Origin: Anseranas semipalmata
Taxonomy: Eukaryota; Chordata; Aves; Anseriformes; Anseranatidae
Reading direction: 5' to 3'
DNA: 64,000 nt
Assembly (NCBI GenBank): GCA_013399115.1
Contig: VXAA01006530.1
Location: forward strand, 356,610 to 420,609
Numbering within the stretch: the stretch's first letter is position 1; the number at the start of each line of letters is the position of its first letter. This document shows, piece by piece, positions 60,901 to 64,000 of this stretch. Under the pieces are notes generated by a model that saw only the letters and a list, made by a program, of their open reading frames with translations, was not told where the DNA came from and did no database searches. The position numbers were made by a program, and so were the translations under genes.

Positions 60901-62057
60901 AATTTCTAGTTAAACAGAAAAAATACTGAATCTCTTGACCCATGCTGTATTTAATAGTTAATAATTATATAGTAAAATAATTTCCTTTTTATTACTTATT
61001 TTTAAATTAAAATAATGTTTCTACAATGTTTTTATGTGCAGATGTGTTTACTACAGAGAGGGCTGGAGGGAGTATTGGTACATGGGCCCCAAATGTAACC
61101 AGCTTTGGAACACACTGGATTTAATTTTAGTAACTGTTCTTCCTGCAGTAGCACTGGTTTTCCTAACTGTTGCAATATTTCAGTGTGTCTACTGCTGTAA
61201 AGGTAGAAAAGCTGGGTAAGTTACTCTGGATGCAGTTAAAAGGGTTTTTATAATCAAAATAGAAGTAAAGCAAAAGAAGTCTGGTGCGCTCATTAATTCT
61301 TCTTCATATTTAAATCAACAAGCTTGCCATATAGCATCCTCTACCAAAATATTCTTTGCACAATCTAAAACTAAATCAAAACATCTTAACTGTTACTCAG
61401 CTTTTTACCACTGTGTGCAGAACTTCATTCGAAGTCATTGTTTTTCTTGAGGACTAAACAGGCAAGCTTTAAAGATTAATATGTCCATTTACTACTTTAA
61501 CTAAAGACTGCTAAATCTTTCTTGGTAATTTATTTGCTATTAAGGGTTGGCTTTCTTTCCACAAATTTAAAACAAAAAGGGAATAAGACTGTTAAACGTT
61601 GACAAGAGTCTTGCAGATTAAATGCTATTCCACCCATTCTTTAGTCCTAAGCATAGGCAATTTGAGCTGCTCTTTGCTTTCAACACTTTTGTCTTTTTTT
61701 CCACTGGAATCTGTCCCAAGTACATACTAAATATGTGTTGGGTTTTTTTCCTCTTTTCCTTGTGCCCTGTTAGCGTGCATCACTGGTACTTCCTCTGTCA
61801 CTGAAGAACTGTAATAATACATAGCTCTCACATAGTCATTGCCACAGTAAATCTAAACCTATGATATGGTTTTTGAACAAATCTGCAGCACAACAAGATT
61901 CAGTACAACCCACAAAACTAGTGCTAACGCTCTAAATTCACATTATTTCCCTTCTCCCCTCAGGAACCAGACAAATTCTCCATACCATGAAGCACGGCAT
62001 AACCCTGCATATATTCATGAACTGCCTGGTAACCTGGGACATCAGCAGCCACCAAGG
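57914..62057 (+). CDS. Unrecognised small type I membrane protein, Cys-rich, partial
   Basis: Joined exons: 57914-57986, 59774-59879, 61042-61215, 61964-62057, giving 149 residues with every junction in phase; the 3' end is unresolved. Residues 1-19 are a classic signal peptide (MSVLKVLLFILLVAGDSLS). The ectodomain (about 20-84) has eight Cys at 27, 36, 44, 50, 52, 59, 61 and 78 and an N-glycosylation site NCT at 26-28. Its CxCx6CxC...YWYMGPKC pattern resembles juxtamembrane EGF-like modules of mucin-type receptors (a guess). One membrane segment spans about 85-107, then Cys 108, 111 and 112, possible palmitoylation sites. The cytoplasmic part has NPAY at 131-134, an NPxY endocytosis/PTB-type motif. 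I cannot name the family. It lies 12 kb after APOOL on the same strand. Confidence 0.72.
58680..58752 (+). repeat. T run and TTA/ATC trinucleotide microsatellite
   Basis: A T run followed by ttattattactattattatt and atcatcatc, in the first intron of the type I membrane protein gene. Confidence 0.9.
59774..59879 (+). CDS. Type I membrane protein exon 2, Cys-rich ectodomain
   Basis: The exon reads NCTAVEDFKACLGNTDSF then CPTNIPCQCKNEKPFC. Acceptor tttaatttacag and donor gtaggg. It holds six of the eight ectodomain cysteines and the only N-glycosylation sequon. Confidence 0.78.
60280..60300 (+). repeat. Poly-A run (21 A)
   Basis: An uninterrupted A run in the second intron of the membrane-protein gene. 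No retroposed gene is recognisable just upstream of it. Confidence 0.95.
61042..61215 (+). CDS. Type I membrane protein exon 3, juxtamembrane and TM segment
   Basis: The exon reads CVYYREGWREYWYMGPKCNQ then LWNTLDLILVTVLPAVALVF and LTVAIFQCVYCCKGRKA. The aromatic juxtamembrane stretch, 20-odd hydrophobic residues and a Cys/Lys stop-transfer sequence are clear. Acceptor ttatgtgcag and donor gtaagt. Confidence 0.82.
61964..62057 (+). CDS. Type I membrane protein exon 4, cytoplasmic NPxY
   Basis: The exon reads NQTNSPYHEARHNPAYIHEL then PGNLGHQQPPR. Acceptor ccttctcccctcag and donor gtaaga. It contains the NPAY motif and a Pro-rich end. Reading through the donor adds 20 residues and stops at 62117, so a retained-intron end is possible. 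Confidence 0.75.
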
Positions 62058-64000
62058 GTAAGAGATGTTGTGTGGTGTATATCATGTGCTCCCCATTCTA
62101 GTGGAAGTTGGACATGATTTTGTCGTTCAACAGAGCAGTATATAAATAGCATGAAATTGTCATTCCAGGGATGGGGTACCCACAGCTTCTCTGGGCAGCC
62201 TGTGCCAGTGTGTCACCACCCTCATAGTAAAGAATTTCTTCCGAATGTCTAATCTAAGCCTACCCTCTTTTAGTTTAAAGCCATTCCCCCTTGTCCTAGC
62301 ACTACACTCTCTGATAAAGAGTTCCTCTCCAGCCTTCTTGTAGGCCCTCAGAAGGGGTATCTAGAGTAAAGTTTTCTGAAAATGTTTGTTTTGCTAGGGA
62401 TTTTTTAAAAGAAACTGAAAACAAAATGAGGAACATTGTAATGCCACTGCACAAATCTTAATTATGCCTATGTTTTAACTACTGAATATAATTGTGAGCT
62501 CCCATCTCAACAGAAAATGTAAAACATCTAGAACTTCAGAGTAATCAGTATTGGTTTCTGTATGAGAAGAGACAGTGTAAGAAATGACTGCTCCCTGTTT
62601 TTAATGCAAGAACTAGGCAATGTCAAATGAAATCAGGCAGCAGTTTTAAGCCAAAAGTATGTAGTTTTTGAAAAAGCACTAATCCAGCAACATGTTTTCA
62701 TAATATAAATTAGTTCTAAAGAAATCAGACATATATTCAGGGGGGTAAGAGTGTTCAGATTGGATTTGGCTTTGAGGTAGGTAACTTACTGGTTGTTCCC
62801 ACTTACTGTCCTGTGGTTCACATCTCGGAGCAGCCTTGAAGCACACAAACTGATTCCCCTTCAGGTTAAACTGACCAGAATATAAGTTCCAGGCTCTGAT
62901 GAACATTAAGTGCCTAGAGCAAACTAGATGTAGTCCAAAGCAAACCTTTCTGAGGTGTATGAAGTGTCAGTATGGGGTCCTGCTTTGGGGTCCACTTTAT
63001 TTGCTGCTGCGAATGTAGCCACAGACTCCACTCCAGCTCAATTAATGGCTGAGATGCCGCTGGCTAGAAATGGCAATGTATTGGTAGTACTGCAGGTATT
63101 TACTCTGTTTTCATATTTTTTCGCTTACGCTTCTGTTACTGGTTGTTCTCAGTGTGTTAGGTTACCTGACTCTGTCTCATCCTATATTCTATTACTATAT
63201 GTGCAGAAGTAAATTTTGCAAGTACAGTATGTGTCAGAGGACAGGTGAAGGGGCCTAGTGAAGATTTGATCCATGATGTGTACCTTAGAGACAAGAAATC
63301 AAGCTTGTTTTTTGTGGTGAAGATGTAAATGGTCACCAGCTGGTGCAGAGCAGCATAATTGCACAAATCAGTTAAGACAGACCAGGTGGTACTAGCTGAG
63401 AATCTGACCCCTTGTGAATAAACAACATGCAGTTTGTGGGCCTGGAGTCTAAGATTAAAACTTTGAGAATTAAATATATTTCTTTCAAATACATTTCATT
63501 CCAGTTGAATAACAATTCACAGGATGAGTTAAATTGCAATAATGTGATCCTTCTTTCCTTTTCATGTTCCGAGCAACACTTTCCAATGACATTTTTTGAA
63601 GGCTGGGGGGATCAGTTTAGATTATCAGAAAGATATGGCTGTACCAAATGTATTGTTTATCTTTGTGCTTTCTCAGCTGCATCTATGAATACATAGTACT
63701 CAGTATTTAGTAAATAGTATGTAACTACTTAATATATAAGCACTGCTGGCACATTTCTAGCCATACTTATTTAAAATTCACTGCCTATAACTGAGTTAGG
63801 TTTGGGGCTACAATATTTAACCATTTCCTGGTGTATATATTAGAAAGGAAAAACTCCCTACATCAGATTTGAGATTAAAGTACCTGCATCACCTTTGTAA
63901 CAGAGTATTTCACTGGGATGTTTGCAACATTCCTGTGAGACAGTGTAGACAGAGTCATTTACAAGATTACAAAGGTAATCTGCGGCTGAGCTGGAGTTTG
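62058..64000 (+). other. Region after exon 4 of the membrane-protein gene
   Basis: Contains an antisense CR1 fragment and otherwise unassigned AT-rich DNA. The remaining exon or exons of the gene should lie here or beyond the window. A passable acceptor at 63503-63504 is followed by an open frame to 63696, but the encoded peptide is unconvincing. Confidence 0.5.
62165..62362 (-). repeat. CR1 LINE fragment, antisense
   Basis: The + strand reads ttccagggatggggtaccca, cagcttctctgggcagcctg, taaagaatttcttccgaatg, ccattcccccttgtcctagc and ctgataaagagttcctctcc, the reverse complement of the avian CR1 3' region. It lacks the CR1 terminal repeat. Confidence 0.93.

Noticed and set aside
63505..63696. 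Last exon of the type I membrane protein
   Set aside because: The acceptor is acceptable and the frame open, but the peptide is hydrophobic and Cys-bearing without any tail-like character and I have no homologue to support it.

Overview
The window is vertebrate nuclear DNA and almost certainly avian. It is AT-rich with long introns, has several truncated CR1-type LINE fragments (the dominant interspersed repeat of birds), and has a solo LTR whose sequence resembles LTRs I know from bird genomes. There are no bacterial features. All three genes I can support are multi-exon and lie on the + strand. They were assembled by hand from splice sites, reading phase and remembered protein families; no search was run.

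1-29.5 kb: the 3' half of a CNKSR2-like (CNK/MAGUIN scaffold) gene. Eight exons (the first cut by the window edge) encode most of a PH domain, a Ser-rich linker with the CNK2-type motif RRSWQDLIETPLTSSGLH, a conserved C-terminal helical domain shared with IPCEF1, and a C-terminal PDZ ligand ETHV. The linker differs too much from CNKSR2, which is very conserved between vertebrates, for this to be the ordinary orthologue. I read it as a second CNKSR2-type paralogue. Downstream, 21.8-29.5 kb is a probable long 3' UTR or intergenic DNA carrying a solo LTR and a GA microsatellite, ending near a good AATAAA/GT-rich site.

29.9-49.6 kb: a CpG island broken by a 50-N assembly gap, then exons 2-9 of APOOL (MICOS subunit MIC27), ending in the family C-terminus [17 protein letters not shown]. 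The first coding exon is not visible and probably falls in the gap. The downstream 3.7 kb holds an unusual run of + strand ORFs.

49.6-57.9 kb: intergenic, with simple repeats only. 57.9-64 kb: the first four exons of a small type I membrane protein I cannot name. It has a signal peptide, an eight-cysteine ectodomain, one membrane segment and a cytoplasmic NPAY motif; its 3' end is not resolved.

The most interesting point is the pairing of a CNKSR2-type gene with APOOL. In human Xp22, CNKSR2 lies near APOO, the paralogue of APOOL. The window therefore looks like the sister paralogon from the early vertebrate genome duplications, retaining a CNK paralogue that I do not know in placental mammals.
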